This document shows, piece after piece, positions 48,938 to 60,109 of a DNA stretch of 64,000 bases (position 1 is the first letter of the stretch; each line of letters begins with the position of its first letter). The stretch lies in the NCBI RefSeq assembly GCF_019649055.1, contig NW_026570354.1:124001-188000 (forward strand), in the 5' to 3' direction. The DNA comes from Paramacrobiotus metropolitanus (taxonomy: Eukaryota; Tardigrada; Eutardigrada; Parachela; Macrobiotidae). The notes beneath the pieces were generated by a model. It worked only from the letters and a program-made list of their open reading frames with translations, had not been told where the DNA came from and searched no databases. The position numbers and the translations under genes are program-made.

Positions 48938-50295
48938 ATGGATGTGCTGTATTTCATCGCGCCATCGCTAAACTTGATTCTGTTACACGGATTGCTGTTG
49001 CTGGCTGTGGGATTGCCTTGCTACAGCTGGTATGTACCTGATTCTAAAGTACGCTATAATCCACTGACCACCTACAGTCCGTCGGCATACGAAACTCGAC
49101 CGGGAGCTCCAACACCCATGCCAGGTACGTATATAAACTATTAACTTCAAAATACAATTCCACAAAAGCGCATGCTCGCAACCTTCGACCATATGCGAGG
49201 AGGAACTCGAAGTTAATACCAAATATTCGAGAAACCACGCCCCTGTCGAGTCAACATCAACAACCCCCTTGAGCCTGATTTTTGCACAGAGACCTAGCCA
49301 AGCGGTCAAACAAGCGATGCAGCAGATTAAGCGTTCCAGCTTAACCGTTATTTTGGCACACGTTCAACGGAATGTCGCTTTTATTTAGAAACTGTTTTGA
49401 GCGTCTCTTGCTTTAGTTTCCTGCAAATTTGCAGGGGTTGTGACTTGCCGTGACCTTTTGGTACAGGGAGCGGCCATAACTGCCCAGCTGACAATTTTTG
49501 TTTTAGTTTTCTTCGTCAGTTATTTAAAGATCTGCAAATCTACAAAGAGCGGCTTCGTGCCGACATGTTCGAGATACTATACATTCGTTCAAAGCTTTTG
49601 TAACGGTAGCTGTTTCGCTGCACACAGAAACCTCGAAGGCCATTTGCCGCCGACACAACTGGCGGAAGTGGCTCAATTGGTAATCTACATAGTGAAACAG
49701 ACGGAAATACACGCACGCTACCAATTACGTGACTGCTTGCAGAAACAACTCTGAAAGGGAGTGGAAGCGGCAGTGGAGGCAGCGGAGGTGGTGGAAGTGA
49801 TGGAAGCGGTTCCGGCTCCGGACCCGATGCAAGTGGCAACGGCGACGCCGGTTCGGACGGTGGTGATTCCGCCAATGCGAATGGTGGTAGCAGCAACAAA
49901 GGGAGTGGCGCGGCCGGTGCTGCGGGATCCGGACAAAAAGCCGGTGATGGATCAGCCGGCGCAGCGGATGCAGATGGCACGGGCAGCGGTAAGTTGTGTT
50001 GGCACTGTGTAACAGCGACCGAATGTTACCGCACTGCTGACCTTTAAGCGGTATTTCTGACGGCGTTCCCGGCAACTTGTTAGCGCGCCGAAACCGGAAC
50101 TACCCGTCTCCTTGTGCTACCGTCACTGTACTGTTGCGCTAGGATTGACTGCACAACGGCCTCCACTTGTGACTTTTGAACCTTCGCATAATGTTATACA
50201 CAGGAATGACCACCGCTAACACACTAACTGAAAATGTTGCAGGCGGAGATCAGACGATGCTGCATGTGGGCAATGGCATAGTGGCCGGAGTTACG
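48938..50295 (+). CDS. Gly/Ser-rich membrane protein, copy 1
   Basis: Exons 48938-49124, 49743-49988 and 50243-50295 join in phase 1 at both introns. Exon 1 gives a hydrophobic N-terminus (LNLILLHGLLLLAVGLP), then a YSWYVPDSKVRYNP segment and Pro-rich end. Exon 2 is an 82-residue Gly/Ser/Asp/Asn-rich stretch ending GAAGAAGSGQKAGDGSAG. Exon 3 (GGDQTMLHVGNGIVAGVT) starts a likely transmembrane helix. The 3' end is uncertain: the matching donor is a poor GTCAAC, and reading through reaches a stop at 50367 without the Lys/Glu tail seen in copy 2. I do not recognise a family. The architecture suggests a secreted or type I surface protein with a flexible stalk. Confidence 0.55.
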
Positions 50296-50367
50296 GTCAA
50301 CGCAAACGTGAAGAATCAACCCAAGCATCTATCTCAGTTTTTTTTAGTGAGCAAATATGTTAATTAA

Positions 50368-51084
50368 TATCTTACGAAGTAGAGCTGTGTTCAGTACACA
50401 AGAGAAAACAGTGACGGACTCGTTCGCGCTCTTGTGTGTCTACGTACAGTATCTAACACTGATATGAATGTAGGTAGGTAAATAAATACAACTGCATAAT
50501 ATAAAACTTCATATGAAATTGTAGTGAAAACGAATCAACAGTACATGAAGAAGATCAGAAAAAGATCAGTATAAGAAAAAGATGTATTAAGAAAAAGATC
50601 AGTATTACGCGCGGCCTCCCCACAGTCTGGAGATCTCACAAACCAAAAACTTTTAAAAAAAACCGGTACCACAGTTAGATCGGCCGGGGTCCAGAACTGC
50701 GTCACATGCTTTTGTTTCTGAATACGTCCTATCAGAATCGTGCCGGCACGATGCCGAAAACGATCCAACCCAGGTTCAAGGTGACCTTGAAACTTAGAAA
50801 AATTTTGCCTGGATACAATACGTAATTATCAATTAATTAATACGCAAATTAAACGGAATAAATTGAACTTAAGTACTTTCGTACAACATCAACCACAAAT
50901 TTAAGAAAGTAATTTAAAGTCAACCTATCGATTTTTGTTGTCAGCACATTTGTAAAACAACGGTAGGCTTTAACCACAAGGACAGTGCGCTACACTTAAG
51001 TACTCGTATGGTAAGTTTATCTGCCTGTTCGATTTTGGTAGGACACTCTTCTAAACAACTGCTAAAAGCAAAGAGCCGCATTTA
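50368..51084. other. Intergenic
   Basis: Lys-rich text around 50545-50615 (repeated AAGAAAAAGATCAG-type units) might be a decayed tail exon of the preceding gene. Nothing else supported. Confidence 0.35.
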
Positions 51085-51440
51085 TTATTTAAAGCGAGTG
51101 AGTTACCGAGCTACCACTACCGTCCAGCGATCGAGCACATTCACGAATTGAGTTAATGAGCCACCACAACTGTCCGGCGAGCAAAATTGCTAATTGACTA
51201 AGGGCGTGACGGAGCTACCACTGCGTCTGTCCAGGAAGCGGAGTCGCTAACTGGCGAAGTGACTGAGTTACCGAGCTACCGTTACTGTCCACTGTCCAGT
51301 GAGCAAAATTGCTAACTGAGAGAGCGAATTACCGAACTATCAACACTTACTAGTGAGCAAAACCGCTGATTGCCTCAGTGAGTGAGCGAACTATTATCAC
51401 TATCCAGTGATCAAAACGGTGCATGAATGAGCAACCGAGC
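51085..51440 (+). repeat. Satellite of about 58 bp units
   Basis: At least six degenerate units of the form GAGTTACCGAGCTACCA...TGTCC...GTGAGCAAAATTGCTAACTG. The same family appears in the opposite orientation at about 59560-59767 and 63846-64000. Confidence 0.75.
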
Positions 51441-51454
51441 AGTCCGAGCTTTTC

Positions 51455-51640
51455 GTTGATTCGGGCCGTGGATCACAAGAAACGCGGAGGCAAAGCCGCA
51501 GCCGTTTCTTGTATTATATATTAGCGTGTCACTACCTTGAACCGCTAAATCTCGAAAACAAAACAGACAGACTGCCAATCACGATCCGGAAAACAAACCA
51601 CCACATAGTGAGGCCTTGTAAACGGTGCAAGCCACAACAT
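51455..51640 (+). repeat. Satellite-associated repeat, copy 1
   Basis: Matches the reverse complement of about 59190-59380 (landmarks AATCACGATCCGGAAAACAA and TAGCGTGTCACTACCTTGAA). It includes the short hairpin AAGAAACGCGGAGGCAAAGC...GCCGTTTCTTG, repeated alone at about 51985-52025. Confidence 0.75.
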
Positions 51641-52206
51641 AAACGGCAGCACCGCAGCTAGTCACGAGATATTTGTTTACGAAGACACTTTGCCGCCAGT
51701 TCTTAATTCAACTTGTTCCCCACCTTTCGTCGCGGGATATTTGGTCGCTAGGACATCACATTCCACTGTGACATTTCGCCCCGAGGTCTGTCGGACGCCA
51801 GATGGAACAAGTAGTTCCATTTATGCAGAAGTATTCAATCCAGCGGAGAGAAACCGCTTTTAAAGAACCGGGAATCTAAGAAACTGAATAAAAGATCTAA
51901 GAAAACCTTAATTTGTTACAATACTTGGACACTTAAGAAAACTGAATGAAATCCTTTGAATAAACCGGCCGTAGACTGGGGTTCGCAAGAAACGCGGAGG
52001 CGAAGCCGAGGCTGTTTCTTGTATAAATATAATACATATATGCATAGAGAATTTGCCGCAGTGCACTGCAAAGGAGTAAAGGGAAATATGATACTTACAG
52101 CGGAAAACCAAAGCCGCGCTGAAAATCAAATAAACAGTCAGCATTAACACAGAGGCAAATTCAACAGGAAATCAAGAAAGGTCTAACGCGACTGAATGCG
52201 TTTCTT
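51641..52206. other. Intergenic
   Basis: Contains the lone hairpin repeat at 51985-52025. No gene seen. Confidence 0.45.
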
Positions 52207-52592
52207 ACCATGCACCACCTTGCTCGCGGAACTCCGCCGGCACAAAATCCCGGTAGCGACGGCCCGTGGAGATAGCGTGCCTTGGCCGGCACATTGACTT
52301 GCGCATGCTTGGCGGTTCATGAACGGATGTCCCACGGTGGTTGCTCAATGTGGTGCTGCATACCTGAATAATAATCGTTGGAAGGGGCATATGGATTCGG
52401 CGGATCCCAGGTAAAGGAGTAACTGTTGCCGGTGTGTGCGTACAGCTCACACTGTCCACTATAAAGGCGATTCATGTAGCGGCTGGCATCGGAGAGCGGT
52501 ATGTCCTTCCGCGGATCGGAGAAGCACACCGGGCAGGCGCGCTGCATGTCCATGGGTTCCTCCAACTGCAGGAGGACGAGCCGGCGGTTGAG
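52207..52592 (-). pseudogene. Third protease-homologue fragment (exon 4 only)
   Basis: The minus strand matches the last two thirds of exon 4 of the gene at 32416-36666: RRLVLLQLEEPMDMQRACPV, FSDPRKDIPLSDASRYMN, GQCELYAH, IEQPPWDIRS and FCAGGVPRARWCM up to a CATG|GTAAGA donor. Frame changes lie between these pieces. Upstream it is fused at about 52592 to the IGFBP upstream repeat, giving a chimeric open frame (52317-52736) that is not a real gene. Confidence 0.8.
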
Positions 52593-53130
52593 AGGGCGAT
52601 GATGCACTGCGGTCGACTGGAACTGTAACTGTAGCGGCCGAGTACTCGTACGTCTGCGGTGGCCAGTGGCGCTACCATAGGCAGCAGGCAGTAGGCTGGG
52701 AGAATTTTCAGTTTTAACAATTAGAATTATATGCACGTACAGTACTACATAATATCGCAGTCGATTCTTGAACCAGGCTATTTATAAACGGTTATATGCG
52801 TATGAGTATGCCTCGCAAGATATTTATATAATTATATTGCAGCAGATGCAACACATGTATCTACATGTACCGGTACCTCTCTTCTCCTCTCATTTCAGTC
52901 GCGTCTGCGCTACTGTGTTTGCGCCGTTTTAACTGGAGCACATTCAGCTACAGCATCCCGCCGCCCGCGTCGCCCGCATCCGTCTTCGTCTCCACATCGG
53001 TTGCGCGCCGCGATGCCGGCCCACTTCGTCCAGCATCTTACAAACATAGCTTGCTTTGCTACAGCCAATATAGCGGATGTGGCTGCTTACTGCCCTTCCT
53101 TTCTGCAGCGTCATTGAGACAGCACTCATA
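52593..53130. repeat. Third, shorter copy of the IGFBP upstream block
   Basis: Matches about 39735-40240 and 44285-44870, from GATGATGCACTGCGGTCGAC to TTCCTTTCTGCAGCG, more diverged and shorter than the other two. Confidence 0.8.
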
Positions 53131-55016
53131 AAAAGAAGAAGTCAGCTACAATAAAATATTGCGCAAAATACGTATAATTAGGCATTGTTAGTAATAGACA
53201 GCCATTTGCTGCAATTAAAGCCAGCTGTTGTTTCATTGTTTTTCGTTGTATTATTCTACTACGGTAACTTATCGGTTATTTGATTCTAAATGTAAAGGGC
53301 ATTTGCTTGTACAAGTTTGTTTACTGCTCTGTATTAAGACTTTGTGGGATATTAGTTGTACTGTAACCGTAACCTGGGCCCTTTTACAATCCAAAATTAT
53401 ATTGTTTAACTGCCGATTTTGAAGCCAGCTGACTACTAAAGCCTGACAATGCCAAACCAAAAATACAGTAATCTAGATAATGGAGCACCAAACCAAACCG
53501 ATAAAACACAAAAAACCTAAGAAACAAAAACAAAGAACCAAGAAACAAGAAACTAGAAACACTAAGTAATGTAACAAAAAAAGCTAGATAATGTAGCATG
53601 TATAATACGTAACAGATAATCATAAACCATGGTAAGGCTAGGCTCAAAATTTTATTTTAACTACTGCAAGTTTGTTTTAGAACTGACAAACTTGTTGTTG
53701 TTGATGCTGCACGAATGTACAGCGTGGCCTCATAAACAGCACACAATAAAACAAAAAATCAAAACCTGAATAAAGTATAAAATTATTAAACCGTAATTAG
53801 TACTTACAAGTAGTAAAGTGAGCAAGTAGCTTTGCCACAATAGCGATGTACAGGAATTTTTATCAGGCAGGTACTTGACGTTTTACAGTACAGTACTCTG
53901 TACTTCTGCTTACACGATTATCTAGTGCCGTAAAATTTTGTTAAAACCATTAAATTTTGGATTGCACGTTATTATACGCACGTAACTACGTAAGTATGCA
54001 GACAAGGAAACATTATTAAGGTAAGTACATACGTATTTAGAACAAATCTTGTAGTTTAGCAACAGCAAATATTTTCACAAGCGCTGAATTAAGAAGAACA
54101 CTTATTGAACGGCTGTGTTACTGCTTAAATGAACTACAGCATATTATAGTTCAAGCTTAAGTATTGTACTTTCCTGGCGTTTTGCATGTGAATGCAGCAG
54201 CAGCAGCAGTAATATGCAGCAGAAACTGTTCTCAGTGTCATACTATAAATTTAATAATAAACAGTGACACATGGGCCAAAACGTCTCATTACGTAAATAT
54301 ATGTACAACGCAAATAATATTATGCCAAATTAATATAAGTCAGTAATAGCGTCATAACACGTATTTAATGATCATTTCTGTAGGATACTTTCGCAACGGT
54401 ACGGGCTGATGTACAGAATCGTTCTCATGGCGGAATAAGCAGTGATCGAATTACAACCAGTGATCGGTATCATTAGCACTGTCTGTAAGGTAACGAGATT
54501 CAACCTTGAAGAACAGCCATAAATTTAGTTTAGTAAAGCAGCAAGAAAAAGATTTAAAAATTGAAGGTTTCGTTGGCAGAGCACAAATGACCCAAAGGTC
54601 AGCAAATAAAAACTTAAGGGCTGCTGTGCTTCATAGTTAGGCTTTTCCTAGAGTCCTTGACCTTACCCTGAGCAAACTGCAAACTAGTTAACAATTCATT
54701 TTGAAGAACTGAATGTGCAACCGAGATAAGAAACGCAAAGAATTTTGACAACATTTTTCTTGAATTACCAGTGTGCAGCAGACGTACAGCGGCGGGCCTG
54801 TTGCCTCCGAATTAATGAAATAATTAGAAATACCTTATTAGAATCTTGGGATGATGTGACAGTGATGTGACCCGATGCTCGGCATTAAGGAACGACAGTT
54901 GCTGATCAGTCCTTTCAACCTCCATTTTTGCGTCATACTCTTATAATGCAACATTGACAGCGCAAGAACGCAACTGGGAGCGAATGTTTAATCGCGATAG
55001 TAGGTAGCATCAATTA
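53131..55016. other. Long gene-free stretch
   Basis: About 1.9 kb of AT-rich DNA without a supported exon, RNA gene or recognised repeat. Confidence 0.5.
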
Positions 55017-58000
55017 ATGGGCTTGGCCTCCCTATACCTTCTTGTGTCAACACGATCGTGGCGCAGTGTGGGATGCTTATTGCTGTTGACGCCGTGTTTG
55101 GCTTGGCACGTGCCCGGTGATCATGAGGGTATCGATTTGCGCGTATACAACTTTGTCCCCGGAAAGACCGCCGCGCCCGCCGACTGGAATACCCGACCAA
55201 TTCCGCAATCGCCTCCTCCTAGACGTAAGCCCCCAGAAACACTCGCATTATTAACCGTACTGCAAGTGGCCAAGCTTTTTAAGAAATATCACAAGAAAAC
55301 ATAATATAACAACCATTCTGTAATAAACACATACACCCAAATCACAACAAGAGCTTGCAACATAGATTAGATCTTAATTACGCATTACTTCTATCTGAAC
55401 ATTTCTCCCCCCCCCCCCATCGAAATAATGACATAACCGTAATTCATGTGAAAAGACGATCTTTGTGCACATGTGCGCGTTTCCATGCAAAGTTTAAGGG
55501 CGGAGTTTAAAGGATCGATTTATTCGACTGCTAATAAGGCTTTGGGTTCACTGGGATGCATTTAAACTTTTTGGAAAATTCTTACATTCATAACTCCTTA
55601 ACCGGATGTTGTGCGCACAAACGGTTTCTGCTTCTACAGTGGCCTAGACAAATTATCTGACTGCAGAAAGTCATAAAACAATTAAAGCAAAGAAGCTAGT
55701 TTGGGCGTGAGCGAAAGTGCTCGTTTTCGTGCATGTACAAAAATTTGGTATCATGTACCGGGCCACTTCCATTAAAGCATTGAACCATTACACCAAAGCA
55801 TTAAAAGAACAGAGGAGGTGAAAATCGATAAAGGAAAAAATCATCAAGAATGGGAATGGGAATCCATTACTGAATCGTGGGTCCGCAATTACTGCCAGTG
55901 CCGGCTTTTCTACGGAGATAGAGATTATGAGATGGCGCACTCCAGAAATGCAGTAGTTCCCGACGCTGTACATATTTTTTCTTTTGACTTTGTGTTACAC
56001 AAACCGGTGCAGAAGCTGGTAACGTCCAATTACGGATTCAAAGAAAACTCGCCTTTTGCAGTTGTAGTACTACCACAGTACTACGGAGCCGTAACATTAT
56101 AGTCTCCGGCGCCTAGTATACAATACTCGTATTACTGTACGAGCAAGGTGGATAGATAGGTAGGTTCTACCCTTTACACCGTGGTACGAGTATTACTCGT
56201 AATCAGGCGTTCGAATTCAGGCACACTCAGGCTACTCGTCGCTCTTTGATAATCGATAAAGAACAGCGGACAGACTGTCGAAGACAAGTAAGTAATAAGC
56301 GGCATGAAAGTACCCAAACTGGTCAGATTGTTCATGGTAATTTTAATCTGTTAATTTTTCATTTCATCGTTTCTAAAAAATAACAAGGTTATCAATAAAG
56401 CAGTAATATGTACTCGTTATATTAGCCGGCTTTGGTTACTCATTAACGGTTCGGCCAAGTATACTTTTGGCTTTGCCTTTACCACCGCAAAAACCGTCGC
56501 CGTTAGCTAACCGTCCCAAAATACATTCTCAGCTGCCGTTGACTAAAATCTGACCTCTTGTGTCTGTTGATTTAGATCAACAGAACGCTTAATAAAAAAG
56601 TGTGCAACCAATACTGCCACTGTGCCACGCAGCACGCCACGCAATGCAGGACGAGCACTACGACGAAAGTGTCACGAAACATAGGGTTGATAAAGACAGC
56701 CTAAAGAGGTATTGTGGTGTCGCATACCTCTCCAGTTCGTTGTCGTCGCTTGTCGATAGACGTTGTAGCAAGATCTGTTCCCTAGATCTAATATGTAAAG
56801 GAAGTAAAACTTTCTCTAGGTTAGCTAACACACTTGGTTAAATAATTTACGAAACTAGTGCTATCGAATGGTATAATATGTAAATAAAATTGCAATGGTA
56901 TTAAAGCTTGTCAAGGGCGAAACCTAAAGAAATTAGAAATTGTAATTTAAGCAACGGCACAGTCTTGGTCTAACACTGCGGGCTTATTGTCTCCCTGTGA
57001 GTTTCATGTGAGCGAGGTTTAAGAGCTCTATTTTGACAGCACGGACGCTTTCCTCGTACGGAAACTTGGCTTCCACTGATTAAGCAATAAAGTCGAAACG
57101 GGCGCACTTTCCTAACCCATACACCAACCAACGTGCGTATCTGTACTTCTGCGACACACTTCCTCTGTAGACGCGTTGCGGTTGTGCATAAAAATATGAT
57201 TGTTAGGTATGAATGGTGTTATTAAAGGGTAGGTTGCGAGACCCAGTGGTGGCCTTAGACGATGGCTTTTACCAGCATTTTTAATACACAAGTGTTTGCG
57301 CTGCTTGCATTCTGCATTCCGCGGTGACCTTTATAATACGGCAACTTTATCGTTACATCCACACAGACAATTACAAAAAGCATTTCCAACCTGGAGTACG
57401 AACTGCATTGACACTTTTGTTGTCGTTACATACAGCACCTAGTTCTACCAAGACAGTGACTGCTGCTCCTCCCAATAATCCCAATAATTACGTTAGCACG
57501 GGCGGCACTGACGCAATCGGTAATCACGTAGAGCAGCGCAATCGAATTTCTCCGCTTGGCTTGTAAGTGCATCATTCCTTGTTGACAGGGACACCTGGCC
57601 CAGGAGGAAGCGGTGGTGGCGGTGGTGGTAGCGGTGATGGTTCCACCGTTCCGGCACGGGAGACGGCAGTGGCGGCAGTGGCGGCAGTGGTGGAGCCGGC
57701 GGGGATGGGACGTCAGGCGGTCAGGGCGACGGCAGCGTCAGCGGCAGCGGCGGTGTGAAAGGTTCCGGTGCGGGTGGTGCTGCTGGGTCCGGACAGAAAA
57801 CGGGAGTGGGAGCAGCTGGCAATGGGACCTCCGATGAGGACGCTGCAGCAGGTGAGGATGCAGGCTTTGTCTAGGTTCGGCCAAGATTTTGAACGTGACC
57901 GTACTGTACCAACCAATTGTTTCGCATGGTACTGTCGCTAGATTTCCTGTCGGTTTTCCCAGTAATCGTTATATCGTATCTTAAACGTCTAAGGCTGAGA

Positions 58001-58274
58001 ATTTTTGCACGCTACCCGGTAGTGTTTCGTTCATTGCAGGCGGCGACAGTACGATGATGTACGTCGGCATAATCGCAGGCGTTACGGTGAGCATTAATCG
58101 TTAACCGGCAAATCGACTTTGTTTTCGTTTTGCCGAAAACAACTGGCAAGCACAAACTTTTTCGCTGCAGGTTGTTGCGGGCGCTGCCGCGGAGGATACT
58201 GGTACTGGAAGCAGCAGCAAGCCAAAAAGAAGAAAAAACCAGAGGAAGAGGGCGATGAGGAGTCCGAAGATTAA
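55017..58274 (+). CDS. Gly/Ser-rich membrane protein, copy 2
   Basis: Exons 55017-55224, 57589-57851, 58040-58086 and 58171-58274 parallel copy 1 (phases 1,1,0). Exon 1: hydrophobic segment (VGCLLLLTPCLA), then WHVPGDHEGIDLRVYN and a Pro-rich end. Exon 2: Gly/Ser repeat ending GAGGAAGSGQKTGVGAAG, close to copy 1. Exon 3: GGDSTMMYVGIIAGVT, start of the membrane helix. Exon 4: GYWYWKQQQAKKKKKPEEEG then DEESED and a stop, a short charged cytoplasmic tail. Exons 2 and 4 each need one extra base (near 57650 and 58195, both GC-rich) to stay in frame, so this is either a pseudogene or affected by consensus errors. A Thr/Pro-rich open stretch at about 57419-57562 with good splice sites may be an optional exon. 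Family not recognised. Confidence 0.5.
55440..55778 (-). mobile_element. Truncated TTAA MITE, right half
   Basis: Follows the right half of the 34640-35326 element (CCGGATGTTGTGCGCACAAA) and ends ATGTACCGGGCCACTTCC. Lies in intron 1 of the second Gly/Ser-rich gene. Confidence 0.75.
55779..57418. other. Intron 1 interior of Gly/Ser-rich copy 2
   Basis: No supported exon. Open frames at 55818-56102 and 56602-56841 lack domains and homologous partners. Confidence 0.4.
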
Positions 58275-58429
58275 AACCTCATCACTTTCACAGAAACCGA
58301 CCTGTGGCTTATTATTTGCAAGTTTGATTATTGAAATGCTTGCAATCCTTCAAATAACGCCTTATGTAACCAGGTTAGGAGCAGACGATGCCTTTTTTTG
58401 CGGCAGAATTTTGCGGCAGCCAATAGGTG

Positions 58430-58984
58430 CAGAACGCCGACGAGAGAAGCAGCGCATCATGCTCCACCGGATAGGACCCTGCAAAGGAGGTAATGAATAT
58501 GTCCGACTTCTTTGATCGGCGCCGCTTTGTTTTGTGCTTTATACCTAATCTCAACGATACCACAAATAATTAAGCGCGATAATTAGTATATTCTGCCTAG
58601 GACGCTTTCATCGAAACCATGGTGCCTGTAAACATTGTTGTTTCCGTAACCTTTCGCTGTATGTGAGTAAACAGTCATGTTGATTTATTAATAGGCGACG
58701 ACGAGCACTTCTCGGTGCAGTTGCGTGGCGGGCCGGAGAAGTTCGAGGTGACCAGCTGGCTGCTGATCCAGTCGGCGAAGCGCACGGACGAAGGCAACTA
58801 CCGCTGCATCGCCAAGAACGACCTGGGCCAGAAGGACATCCACGCCGCCGTCAAGATCTACCGCAAGGGCCAACAGATCCCCGCCGAGGGCCAGATCCCG
58901 CCCCCCAAGGACTCCCGCCTCCACCCCAACCTCATGGGCACCACGCGCGAGCGCCGCTCGCCATGGGGCGCTTTGGGGGATTAA
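58430..58984 (+). pseudogene. Partial IGFBP-Kazal-Ig copy (exons 2 and 4)
   Basis: About 58440-58489 matches the end of the Kazal exon (KQRIMLHRIGPCKGG; QRIM..R.GPCKGG in the intact gene) with its phase-1 donor. 58695-58984 matches exon 4 nearly perfectly from DDEHFSVQLRGGPEKFEVTS to PNLMGTTR, then diverges and stops. Exon 1 and exon 3 are missing, so the Ig domain is halved. The copy is on the opposite strand to the intact gene. Confidence 0.85.
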
Positions 58985-59186
58985 GCTGAAAAGACAGTAT
59001 ATGCGGCACTCGCAGAAGGTTATACGCAGGGATAATTTAAATGCAGCACGCTTTTCTGGGCTCTTCATTGTTGTCTGACCGTTAGGCTATACTGCTGCTT
59101 AACTCGCCGGTGAAGCGTGGCTTCTGCAGTAACAGCTGTGTTGTTCGTTGCCGCAGCTGCTGATGTTGTGGCCGTTTTGCCGACTG

Positions 59187-59380
59187 TCACTGGTTTATGT
59201 AGAACTTACAAGGCCTCACTATCTGGTGGTTTGTTTTCCGGATCGTGATTGGCAGTCTGTCCGTTTTGTTTTGGAGATTTAGCGGTTCAAGGTAGTGACA
59301 CGCTAATATATAAACAAGAAACAGCTTCGGCTTCGCCTCCGCGTTGCCTGTGGTCTGCGGTCGGTTCATAACTCCATTCG
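59187..59380 (-). repeat. Satellite-associated repeat, copy 2
   Basis: Reverse complement of 51455-51640; see that entry. Confidence 0.75.
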
Positions 59381-59559
59381 CAGGTTTTGGATTAGTTTAT
59401 CAAGTAGTTAGCATCTTACATTCGGCAAAGCATAATGGGTAAATTGTGAAAGCGTAGAAACGGAATTTTTATTAAAAATCAGTTTATCATTTTCACTCCG
59501 ACGCATTCCATTTTTTTCTACAAATGCTTTGTTTATACGAATAAACTGGACAGTAGCGG

Positions 59560-59767
59560 TAATTGTGTCACTCAGTCATTCACTCATCTAGCAAGCTCTA
59601 TTCAGCGGCACTGGTGCTAGTCCTGTCACTAAATCATTTATCCGATTCCGTGCACCGGACAGTAGTAGTTCGGTCAGTCACTCAATTATCTGTGTTCACT
59701 GGACACTGATGCTAGTTCTGTCAATCACTCACCTACACGGCTCTGTACACTGGACAGTAGTAGCAAG
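59560..59767 (-). repeat. Satellite, left flank of the hAT-like insertion
   Basis: Same roughly 58 bp family as 51085-51440, opposite strand (ACTGGACAGTAGTAG...TCACTCA). It ends with GTAGCAAG (59760-59767), the 8 bp target duplication. Confidence 0.75.
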
Positions 59768-60109
59768 TAGTGTTGCCGCAAGTGCTCGAAATTGCATGCG
59801 AAAGAATTCCGATACCAATTCCGAGTACTCGGAATTCAAATTCAAGTATTTGCAATTCCAAGTAATCTAAATATATTTTTTTAGATTTTCAAATACAATA
59901 TTTGAAATTTAAAAGGCCGCAATTTGAATTCCGATTACTCGAAATTCAAAATGGGGCAATATAATTCGAGTATTCGAAATTTAAACTGCGGTAAAATAAA
60001 ATCCGAATATTCGGAATTTAAACGTGACTTTTCTGGATTTCGATTTCTTTGAAATTTAATTAGTACTAACAGAATAGACTGGAATCATGATTATCTTACA
60101 GTAGACTGC

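Noticed and set aside
52317-52736. 140-codon minus-strand open frame
   Set aside because: It crosses the junction between two unrelated repeats; only the protease-homologue part is genuine coding ancestry.
55407-55418. Run of 12 C as a functional element
   Set aside because: A simple homopolymer inside intron 1 of a weakly supported gene; no other signal around it.
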